This document shows positions 53,088 to 60,174 of a stretch of DNA of 64,000 nucleotides, piece after piece (position 1 is the first letter of the stretch; each line of letters opens with the position of its first letter). Below the pieces are notes generated by a model. The model was not told the origin of the DNA, searched no databases, and worked only from the letters and a program-made list of their open reading frames with translations. Location of the stretch: the NCBI RefSeq assembly GCF_042665525.1, contig NZ_JBHTCQ010000003.1:248001-312000 (forward strand), written 5' to 3'. The DNA comes from Allobogoriella alba (GTDB lineage: Bacteria; Actinomycetota; Actinomycetes; Actinomycetales; Actinomycetaceae). A program made the position numbers and the translations under genes.

Positions 53088-53738
53088 ATGGGTCGACCAC
53101 GGCGGGCCCCGGACGCGCCACGCGCCGGACCCACCCTGACCGCCGTGCTCTGGGACCCCGCACGGGGCACGGCCGATCTGCGCGCGGCCACCGAGGACGC
53201 CGCCGTCCGCTCGCGGCTGCCGACGACCGTCGACGGCGGGCCCGAGCACGGCCTCGTGCACTGGCATGTGTGGGTCGGTGGCCTCGGGCTCGGGCTGCCC
53301 GAGGACCGGGAGGAGGACTGGACCGACCTCGGTCTAGCGGTCGGGGCTGCCGTCGACACCGTCGACCCGGCACTCGCGCTCGCCGCACCGGAATGGGGGG
53401 CCGGCTCACTCGCCGCGCCCGACCCGGGTGAGCTCGCGCCGGGACTGCACGCCGGTCGTGCCCGACGCCGGGACCTCGATGCTGCCCGGGTCGGACGATT
53501 CACCAAGCTCGCCGAGCGGCAGGTCGTGCGGGCGGACGACGACGGCTGGGTGTGGGCGGCTGACGGTGCCGTCCCGCTGTGGACCGCACCTCGGGTCGAG
53601 GCCGCCCGCCTGGTGCCGGCGGTGTTCCACGCCTGGTGGGGCCGCCGGCCCGACCAGGAGGCGCCGGAGCTACCGCGCTCGGTGCTGCTGCGCGGTCCCG
53701 AGGACGCCCCCGGCTCCTCGCCGCGACCGTCGGCCTGA
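53088..53738 (+). CDS. Hypothetical protein
   Basis: 216 aa, no family recognised. It is soluble, with no signal or span, rich in Trp, Ala and Asp. It opens TLTAVLWDPARGTADLRAATEDAAVRSR and later has EHGLVHWHVWVGGLGLGLPEDREEDW and FTKLAERQVVRADDDGWVWAA. GGAGCCAGGA precedes the ATG. TATCGT (53037-53042) may be its -10. It precedes the HTH/Clp_N pair by 121 nt, which has its own strong promoter, so it is probably a separate unit. Confidence 0.7.
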   Translation: MGRPRRAPDAPRAGPTLTAVLWDPARGTADLRAATEDAAVRSRLPTTVDGGPEHGLVHWHVWVGGLGLGLPEDREEDWTDLGLAVGAAVDTVDPALALAAPEWGAGSLAAPDPGELAPGLHAGRARRRDLDAARVGRFTKLAERQVVRADDDGWVWAADGAVPLWTAPRVEAARLVPAVFHAWWGRRPDQEAPELPRSVLLRGPEDAPGSSPRPSA

Positions 53739-53812
53739 CGCCGCCGCGCGGGTCGAGGCCCGAGGTCGCCCCCGAGGCCCGGTCGGCGAGGGGGCCGCGG
53801 CCGCGACCGCTC

Positions 53813-53857
53813 GTCAACATTGGTTGACACAACCCGGGTTGTCAACCTACATTGACA
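53813..53857 (+). promoter_or_regulatory. Consensus promoter with GTTGAC half-sites for the HTH/Clp_N genes
   Basis: A perfect -35 TTGACA (53824-53829), an 18-bp spacer and TACATT (53848-53853) lie 6 nt before ATG 53860, predicting a leaderless mRNA. GTCAAC (53813-53818) faces GTTGAC (53823-53828), which faces GTCAAC (53841-53846) across the palindrome ACAACCCGGGTTGT (53829-53842). Repressor bound there would cover the whole core promoter. Confidence 0.75.
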
Positions 53858-53859
53858 CC

Positions 53860-54072
53860 ATGACCGTCACCGAGACCGCGACCGCGGCACAGAGCCCCGA
53901 CCCCACCACCGGGCTGCGTGCGGTCCGCGCCCTCCGCGAGCTGGCGGAGCGCCTGGAGGTCCTCCAGGTCGAGCGGGCGCGCGACCTCGGCTGGTCCTGG
54001 CAGGAGATCGCCGCCGAGCTCGGCGTGAGCCGTCAGGCCGTGCACAAGAAGCACGGCCGCCGGCGCCGCTGA
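53860..54072 (+). CDS. Small helix-turn-helix DNA-binding protein
   Basis: 70 aa. A helical N-terminal part (GLRAVRALRELAERLEVLQVERAR) leads into an HTH at about 44-65: GWSWQEIAAELGVSRQAVHKK, ending in a basic GRRRR tail. The HTH resembles that at the end of the ClpX-zinc-finger protein at 34.6 kb (shared W, I, L-G, R-Q). It begins at the predicted transcription start and is followed 65 nt later by a Clp_N protein. Autorepression is likely. Confidence 0.85.
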   Translation: MTVTETATAAQSPDPTTGLRAVRALRELAERLEVLQVERARDLGWSWQEIAAELGVSRQAVHKKHGRRRR

Positions 54073-54137
54073 GCGCACGACCTCGACCGACTCGCCCGTC
54101 AACGACCGGCACGAGCCGGCCGTCCCCAGGAGGAGAC

Positions 54138-54671
54138 ATGTTCGAACGCTTCACGAAGGACGCGCGCACCGCCGTCATCCACGCCCAGGAGGAGGCCCGC
54201 GAGCTGAGGTGCTCGTGGATCGGCGCCGAGCACGTCGCCCTCGGCGTGCTCAGCGCCGACGGCTCCGCCGTCCGGGCCCTGCGCCGGGCCGGGCACGACC
54301 CGGCGGTCCTGGCGAACCAGCTGCGCCGGATCGCCACCGGGTCCGGGCTCGACGGCGAGGCACTCGCCGCCGTCGGCATCGACCTCGACGCCGTCAGCCG
54401 TAGCTCCGACGCGATCTTCGGCGACGGCGCCCTCGAGCGGGCCGGCCGAGGGCGCCGTCGCCGAGGCGGCCACATCCCGTTCACGAGCGCGGCCAGGAAG
54501 GCCCTCGAGCTCGCCCTGCGCGAGGCGCTGCGCCTCGAGGACAAGGAGATCAGTGACCGCCACCTGCTCCTCGGTGTGATCCGCGGCGGCGGGCCCGCCG
54601 GCGAGGTGCTGGCCGGCCACGACGTCGGAGCGGTCCGCGCGTCGCTGGAGGCCCGGCCGGACGCCGCCTGA
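54138..54671 (+). CDS. Stand-alone double Clp_N (ClpC N-domain) protein
   Basis: 177 aa. Residues 1-75 match the first Clp repeat (MFERFTKDARTAVIHAQEEAR, IGAEHVALGVLS) and about 110-175 the second (FTSAARKALELALREAL, ISDRHLLLGVI), joined by an Arg/Gly-rich linker. There is no AAA+ module. In ClpC this domain receives adaptors, phospho-arginine substrates and antibiotics such as cyclomarin. AGGAGG lies 6 nt before the ATG. Together with the upstream HTH gene it resembles a split mycobacterial ClpC2. Confidence 0.9.
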   Translation: MFERFTKDARTAVIHAQEEARELRCSWIGAEHVALGVLSADGSAVRALRRAGHDPAVLANQLRRIATGSGLDGEALAAVGIDLDAVSRSSDAIFGDGALERAGRGRRRRGGHIPFTSAARKALELALREALRLEDKEISDRHLLLGVIRGGGPAGEVLAGHDVGAVRASLEARPDAA

Positions 54672-54672
54672 C

Positions 54673-55716
54673 TCAGTAGTGGCTCCGCAGCCCCAGCACG
54701 TCGCCGCGTCCGAGGCTCGCCGAGGAGGCGTTGCACGGCGGCATGCTGGGACTCATCGTCAGGTCGCTGCCGCCGCGCTCGGTCACGTGGCCGAGGCCGA
54801 CCGCGTGGCCGAGCTCGTGGGCCAGCGTGCTGCCGACGTGGAAGCGACTCCCCCGGCACCCCGAGACGGACGTCACCCATCGACGCTCCGACCGGTCGAT
54901 CCGCACGTCGGCCTCGATGACCCGCCCGCTCGAGGACCAGGCACAGGTCAGCCCGAGCACGCTGCCGGTGAGATGACCGCCGTCGATGACGCTCCGGCCG
55001 TCCCGCGCCGTGCAGGCGTTCGACGCACCGTCGATGTCGGCGTCCACCGCAGTGGTGCCCGGCATGCGCAGGTCGAGGGTCGGGTTCACGCTCATGCCGC
55101 AGTTGTTGCGGGCGTTCTCGATGGTCGTCACCGCGTTCCGGGTAGCACTGGTCCACTGCGTGCGCGTGACGCCGTTCGGCACGCGCTCGACGTTGAGGCG
55201 CCAGGTGGCCGGGGTGGTCCACCGGTAGGACAGCCGGTTGTTGTCGGTCAGCCGGCACCGGCCAACCGCCTGGGCGGACACGTCGTCGGCGTGCGCCGAG
55301 GCGTCGGCGGAGAGGTCCACGACCTCCACGCGGTCCGGCGCCGCTCCCGCCTGCAGGCGCTCGACCGTGCGACCGAGCGGCGTCGTCCCGGTGGTCTCGA
55401 GGACGGCCGTGACGAGGCCGTCGTCGGCCACGGAGAGCTCGAGCGACGGGCTCGTGCCGTCGTCGGTCAGCAGGGAGACCGTCACGGTCTCGCCGGCCTC
55501 CGGTACCGGGACGCCGAAGCCGCCGGCGTCGAGGCGTGTGCCGGCGAGGTCGCAGTCGAGTGCGTCCAGCCCGTCGACGACCGCCTCGATGGTCACGACG
55601 CCGGTCTCGGGGCAGTCGGGCGCCGCGGATGTCTCGGCGGTCGCCTGGGTACCGATGCCCAGGCTCCCGACGACCGCGGCGGCGGCCACGACGGCTCCTG
55701 CTCGTCCTCGTCCCAT
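54673..55716 (-). CDS. Secreted metzincin-type zinc metalloprotease
   Basis: 347 aa from ATG 55716, with GAGGAGG 6 nt upstream. The signal peptide is about residues 1-28 (AVVAAAAVVGSLGIGTQATA). A roughly 190-residue pro- or accessory region precedes the catalytic part: TLAHELGHAVGLGHV gives HExxHxxGxxH, and DLTMSPSM resembles the Met-turn. Eight or so Cys in the mature part suggest disulfides. It belongs near the matrixin/snapalysin-like group; the substrate is unknown. An extended -10-like TGCTATCTT lies at 55742-55750. Confidence 0.85.
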   Translation of the reverse strand: MGRGRAGAVVAAAAVVGSLGIGTQATAETSAAPDCPETGVVTIEAVVDGLDALDCDLAGTRLDAGGFGVPVPEAGETVTVSLLTDDGTSPSLELSVADDGLVTAVLETTGTTPLGRTVERLQAGAAPDRVEVVDLSADASAHADDVSAQAVGRCRLTDNNRLSYRWTTPATWRLNVERVPNGVTRTQWTSATRNAVTTIENARNNCGMSVNPTLDLRMPGTTAVDADIDGASNACTARDGRSVIDGGHLTGSVLGLTCAWSSSGRVIEADVRIDRSERRWVTSVSGCRGSRFHVGSTLAHELGHAVGLGHVTERGGSDLTMSPSMPPCNASSASLGRGDVLGLRSHY

Positions 55717-55845
55717 GCCAGCCTCCTCGCTCGGCGCGTCGAAGATAGCAGACACAGACTCCCCGAAAACCGGCCGGACGGCCATGCCGGAACATGCACG
55801 ACGGCGGCCGCTCCCCGTCCGGGAGCGGCCGCCGTCGCGGGAACC

Positions 55846-56763
55846 TCAGGCCAGCAGCGAGCGGGCGAGCCGGGCCGTCTCGGACGGCGTCTTGCCGACC
55901 TTGACGCCGGCCGCCTCGAGCGCGACCTTCTTGGCCTCGGCGGTGCCGGACGAGCCGGAGACGATGGCGCCGGCGTGGCCCATCGTCTTGCCCTCGGGGG
56001 CGGTGAAGCCGGCCACGTAGCCGACGACGGGCTTGGTGACGTGCTCCTTGATGAACGCCGCGGCGCGCTCCTCCGCGTCGCCGCCGATCTCGCCGATCAT
56101 GACGATGAGATCGGTCTCCGGGTCCTCCTGGAAGGCGCGGAGCGCGTCGATGTGCGTGGTGCCGATGACCGGGTCGCCGCCGATCCCGATGCAGGTCGAG
56201 AAGCCGATGTCCGACAGCTCGTACATCATCTGGTAGGTCAGCGTGCCGGACTTCGAGACCAGGCCGATGCGGCCCGGGCCGGTGATGTCCGCCGGCGTGA
56301 TACCCACGTTCGACTGGCCGGGCGTGATGATGCCCGGGCAGTTCGGGCCGATGAGCCGCACGCCCTTGGACTGTGCGTACGCGAAGAACTGCGCGGTGTC
56401 CGCGACGGGAACCCCCTCGGTGATGATCACCACGAGCGGGATGCCGGCGTCCACGGCCTCCACGACGGCGGCCTTCGTGTACGCCGGCGGCACGAAGATG
56501 ACGGAGACATCGGCGCCGGTGGCCTCCTTGGCCTCCGAGACCGTCCCGTAGACCGGCACCGAGACGGTGCCGCCCTGGCGGGTCTCTGCGCCTGGACCGA
56601 TCGGCGTGACCTCGAAGTCCACCGAGGTGCCGGCCTTGCGCGGGTTGACGCCGCCGACGATCTGGGTCCCGGAGTTCAGCATCCGCGAGGTGTGGATCTG
56701 ACCCATCGAGCCGGTCATGCCCTGGACGATGACCTTGGAGGAGGAGGTGAGAAGGATCGACAT
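55846..56763 (-). CDS. sucD: Succinyl-CoA ligase, alpha subunit
   Basis: 305 aa. CoA-binding Rossmann region (KVIVQGMTGSMGQIHTSRML, VGGVNPRKAG), then IGPNCPGIITPGQSNVGI and the phospho-histidine in GKTMGHAGAIVSGSSGTAEAKK. With SucC it makes succinate and NTP from succinyl-CoA. A longish loop (DFEVTPIGPGAETRQGG) sits after the VNPRKAG motif. GGAG precedes the ATG. It starts 15 nt after sucC. Confidence 0.95.
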   Translation of the reverse strand: MSILLTSSSKVIVQGMTGSMGQIHTSRMLNSGTQIVGGVNPRKAGTSVDFEVTPIGPGAETRQGGTVSVPVYGTVSEAKEATGADVSVIFVPPAYTKAAVVEAVDAGIPLVVIITEGVPVADTAQFFAYAQSKGVRLIGPNCPGIITPGQSNVGITPADITGPGRIGLVSKSGTLTYQMMYELSDIGFSTCIGIGGDPVIGTTHIDALRAFQEDPETDLIVMIGEIGGDAEERAAAFIKEHVTKPVVGYVAGFTAPEGKTMGHAGAIVSGSSGTAEAKKVALEAAGVKVGKTPSETARLARSLLA

Positions 56764-56778
56764 GTAGGTGCTCCGTCC

Positions 56779-57945
56779 TTAGTTCGCAGCAGCGAGCTCG
56801 GCGGCCTTGGCCGCGGCCTCGTCCATCGTGGGCACGACGGTCACGAGCGGGTGGTTGGCATCGGTGAGGATCGTGCGTCCCTCCTCGACGTTGTTGCCGT
56901 CCAGGCGGACCACGAGCGGCTTGGTGGCGGCGTCGCCGAGGATCTCCAGTGCCCGGACGATGCCGGTCGCGACCTCGTCGCAGGCGGTGATGCCGCCGAA
57001 GACGTTCACGAACACCGACTTGACCTGCTCGTCGCCGAGGATGACGTCCAGGCCGTTGGCCATCACCTGGGCGTTCGCGCCGCCGCCGATGTCGAGGAAG
57101 TTCGCCGGCTTCACGCCGTGCTGCTCGCCGGCGTACGCGACGACGTCGAGGGTGGACATGACCAGGCCGGCCCCGTTGCCGATGATGCCGACCTCGCCGT
57201 CGAGCTTGACGTAGTTGAGGTCGAGCTCCTTGGCCTTCGCCTCCAGCGGATCGGTCGCGGCCTTGTCGACCAGCTCGGCGTGGTCGGGGTGCCGGAAGTC
57301 GGCGTTCTCGTCGATGCTGACCTTGCCGTCGAGCGCGATGATCGCGCCGTCCTCGGTGCGGACCAGCGGGTTGACCTCGACGAGCGTCGCGTCCTCCTCG
57401 TCGTAGACGGTCCAGAGCTGCTCGATCACGCCGGCGACCTCGTCCGCGATCTCCGGCGCGAAGCCCGCCGCGGAGACGATCTCGGCGGCCTTCGCCCGGT
57501 CGATCCCCACGATCGGGTCGACCGCGACGCGGGCGAGCGCGTCCGGACGCTCGACGGCGAGCTGCTCGATCTCCATGCCGCCCTCGACGGACGCCATCGC
57601 GAGGTAGCGCCGCTCGGCGCGGTCGAGCAGGACCGAGAAGTAGTACTCCTCGGCGATCTTCGCGCCCTCCGCGATCATCACGCGGTGAACGGTGTGCCCC
57701 TTGATGTCCATGCCGAGGATGTCCGAGGCGCGGGCCTCGGCCTCCGCGGGGCTGTGCGCCAGCTTGACGCCACCGGCCTTGCCACGCCCGCCGGTCTTCA
57801 CCTGAGCCTTGACGACGACCGTGCCGCCGCCGAGCTCCTCGGCCGCTGACCTGGCCTCGGCCGGGGTTGTCGCGACGATGCCGCGGAGCACGGGCACACC
57901 GTGCTTCTCGAAGACGTCACGAGCCTGGTACTCGTAGAGGTCCAC
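56779..57945 (-). CDS. sucC: Succinyl-CoA ligase, beta subunit
   Basis: 388 aa ATP-grasp subunit: MDLYEYQARDVFEKHGVPV start, VVVKAQVKTGGRGKAGGVKLA (nucleotide loop), NPLVRTEDGAIIALDGKVSID (metal site), GNGAGLVMSTLDVVAY and FVNVFGGITACDEVA. GTG 57945 is chosen over a longer reading; GGAAGG lies 9 nt upstream. It is the first gene of sucCD. A motif shared with icd and a CRP-like dyad lie upstream. Confidence 0.95.
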   Translation of the reverse strand: MDLYEYQARDVFEKHGVPVLRGIVATTPAEARSAAEELGGGTVVVKAQVKTGGRGKAGGVKLAHSPAEAEARASDILGMDIKGHTVHRVMIAEGAKIAEEYYFSVLLDRAERRYLAMASVEGGMEIEQLAVERPDALARVAVDPIVGIDRAKAAEIVSAAGFAPEIADEVAGVIEQLWTVYDEEDATLVEVNPLVRTEDGAIIALDGKVSIDENADFRHPDHAELVDKAATDPLEAKAKELDLNYVKLDGEVGIIGNGAGLVMSTLDVVAYAGEQHGVKPANFLDIGGGANAQVMANGLDVILGDEQVKSVFVNVFGGITACDEVATGIVRALEILGDAATKPLVVRLDGNNVEEGRTILTDANHPLVTVVPTMDEAAAKAAELAAAN

Positions 57946-57981
57946 GCCTGAAGTCCTTCCGTTGGCTTCACTCACGATGTT

Positions 57982-57997
57982 TCGACATCGAGACATC
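57982..57997. promoter_or_regulatory. Shared TCA-gene motif, sucC copy
   Basis: TCGACATCGAGACATC, a direct repeat of GACATC with an 8-bp period, matching the icd upstream copy at 14 of 16 positions. A minus-strand TAGGCT at 58006-58011 could be the sucC -10, placing this motif at the very 5' end of the leader. Confidence 0.5.
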
Positions 57998-58067
57998 CGG
58001 CGAAAAGCCTACAGCGCCGTCGGCATCGCCCAGCGCCTGCGCGGGGCCAGAGAGCCTGCCGCAGGTA

Positions 58068-58081
58068 TGTGAACCGTCACA
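58068..58081. promoter_or_regulatory. Possible CRP/FNR-family site upstream of sucCD
   Basis: TGTGA-ACCG-TCACA has perfect 5-bp CRP-type arms, but the spacer is 4 bp instead of the usual 6. It lies about 60 bp upstream of the candidate sucC -10. Confidence 0.3.
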
Positions 58082-58132
58082 ACGAGCGCCGTCGTGCCCC
58101 CCGGGGCTGCCGTAGTCCGTCGGGCCGGAGAC

Positions 58133-60085
58133 TCAGCCGTCGCCGGCGGGGGTCTGCGGGACCGGCCGGCCGGTCAGCTGCTCGGAGAGGGATGCGAACG
58201 CGTCCTTGACGACGTTTGCGTACAGGTGCGCCCCCTCGATGCCGGGGTGCACGCGGTCCGCCTGCAACAGCTCGGGGCGCTCCGCGGCCGCCTCGTTCCA
58301 GTCCGCGACGTGGACGTTCGGATAGTCGGCGGCGATCTCCTCGAGCGTGGCGTTCGTCTCGGGGACCCAGTGGCTCGAGCCGTAGACGTTCAGCATGACG
58401 ACCATCCGGTCGGGGCCGAGCGCGTCGAGGACCTCGCGGACCACGTCCGGGTCCTCGACACCGGCATTGGTCCCGAAGTGGAGCAGGACGGCGCGCCGCA
58501 CGGTGCCCTCCGCGAGCATCGCCCGCACCACCTCCGGCGCCTCGCTCCACCGCCGGTTGGACCGGGCGTCGATCATGATGCCCGGCAGGTGGTACTCCAG
58601 ACCGTCGGCGCTGGTCACCACCAGCGAGTCGCCGAACGCGGTGATCTCGTCGCCCGCGGGCATCGAGAAGTCCGCGTTCCCGTCCGGCGCCACGGGCTCC
58701 CGCCCGGCCTCGGCGGGAGCCTGGGCGCCGTCGTCCATCCGCGCCTCGGCGTCCTCGATCTGGGCCTGCGTGCTCGTCCGTTCCGGGGCGACGGCGATCG
58801 CGACGCCGCTGAGCACCACCAGCAGCGCGGTGGTCCCGGCCGCGACCCGTGCGACGGCACGCCGGGACGGAACGGCTGCGCCGAGCGCCCGGCGGAACCG
58901 CGCCAGTGACTCGGCGAACCCGTGGGTCCGTACCGGCGTCTCGAGCCAGCGGTAGGACGCCGCGGCGAGGGCAAGCGTGGCGATCACGGCGACTCCGCGC
59001 AGCACCCAGTGCTGCGCGGAGTCGTGCGCGGTCGGCACCAGGAGGGTCAGCAGCACCACGACGGGCCAGTGCCACAGGTAGATCCCGTACGAGCGCTGCC
59101 CCACCCACTCCAGCGGCGGCAGCCGGAGCAGCGCCTGGAACGGTCCGGCCCGGCCGAGCAGCGCGGCGATGAGGACTCCGGTCAGCAGCGCGGCCAGCAG
59201 GATCCCGCCCCGGAACGTGACCGCCATGGTCTCCCGCAGGGTGAGCATGAGCCCGACGAGGCCGGCGAGCGCGACGAGCGCCGCCGGGCCGCGCCAGCGC
59301 CGCCAGGTGGCCGTGGTGAGGAAGCTCTGGGGCTGGGACCACCAGAAGGCGAGTGCGACGCCGACGAGCAGGGAGAACGCGTGGGTGTCGGTGCCGTAGT
59401 ACACGCGGGTGGCGTCCTCGCCGGGGGTGACGAGCACGGCCATGGCGACGGCGGACGCCGCGGCGCCGGCGATCGCCACCCGGGCACGGGTGAGCGCGCT
59501 CGACGTGGCCGCCACGAGCAGGACCAGCAGGACCGGCCACAGCAGGTAGAACTGCTCCTCGACCGCGAGGGACCAGAAGTGCGCGAAGACCTGGGGCGCC
59601 GTGGTGTCGAAGTAGCTCGACCCGGCGCCGATCTCCAGCCAGTTCGTGGAGAAGGTCAGCGCGCCCACGGTCTGCCGGGCGATGCCGACGAGCAGGTCGG
59701 GGTTGACGGCCCAGGCCACCGGGACCGTGACGACGACGACCGCGAGCACCGCGGGCAGCAGCCTGCGCGCACGACGCAGCCAGAAGCGACCGAGGTTGAT
59801 GCGTCCGGTGGCGAGCTCGCGCAGCAGCAGCGTGGTGATGAGAAAGCCCGAGACGACGAAGAACACGTCGACGCCGAGGAACCCACCGGGCAGCGTCTCG
59901 GCCCGGAGGTGGAAGACGAGGACCGCCGTCACGGCGAGGGCACGGAGCCCGTCGAGCCCTTCGATCCGGCGGTTCCGCGGCTGCGGGCGCTTCGCCGGCC
60001 TGCGGGGGGTGGTGCGCGGCGGCTGCCGGACCGGACGGGTGGCAGCACGAGGACGGGTGCGTGGCTCGTGCACCTGCGTCACCAT
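58133..60085 (-). CDS. Acyltransferase 3 fused to SGNH domain (OafA-like)
   Basis: 650 aa. A basic cytoplasmic N-terminus precedes the AT3 membrane domain (RRIEGLDGLRALAV, FLGVDVFFVVSGFLIT, HFWSLAVEEQFYLLWPVLL, SYGIYLWHWPVVVLL), ending near residue 395. After one more span comes an extracellular SGNH domain: ITAFGDSLVV (Ser), LHFGTNAG (Asn) and ADRVHPG (Asp and His). Such proteins O-acetylate cell-surface glycans or peptidoglycan. GGAGG lies 6 nt before the ATG. Confidence 0.9.
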   Translation of the reverse strand: MVTQVHEPRTRPRAATRPVRQPPRTTPRRPAKRPQPRNRRIEGLDGLRALAVTAVLVFHLRAETLPGGFLGVDVFFVVSGFLITTLLLRELATGRINLGRFWLRRARRLLPAVLAVVVVTVPVAWAVNPDLLVGIARQTVGALTFSTNWLEIGAGSSYFDTTAPQVFAHFWSLAVEEQFYLLWPVLLVLLVAATSSALTRARVAIAGAAASAVAMAVLVTPGEDATRVYYGTDTHAFSLLVGVALAFWWSQPQSFLTTATWRRWRGPAALVALAGLVGLMLTLRETMAVTFRGGILLAALLTGVLIAALLGRAGPFQALLRLPPLEWVGQRSYGIYLWHWPVVVLLTLLVPTAHDSAQHWVLRGVAVIATLALAAASYRWLETPVRTHGFAESLARFRRALGAAVPSRRAVARVAAGTTALLVVLSGVAIAVAPERTSTQAQIEDAEARMDDGAQAPAEAGREPVAPDGNADFSMPAGDEITAFGDSLVVTSADGLEYHLPGIMIDARSNRRWSEAPEVVRAMLAEGTVRRAVLLHFGTNAGVEDPDVVREVLDALGPDRMVVMLNVYGSSHWVPETNATLEEIAADYPNVHVADWNEAAAERPELLQADRVHPGIEGAHLYANVVKDAFASLSEQLTGRPVPQTPAGDG

Positions 60086-60174
60086 GCGGGCCTCCGTTGC
60101 GACCGGTCAGTCACGAGGCTAGGCAGTCAGCACGGATTTTCCGCGCAGGCACGCGGGTCAGCGGGACGAAGACG

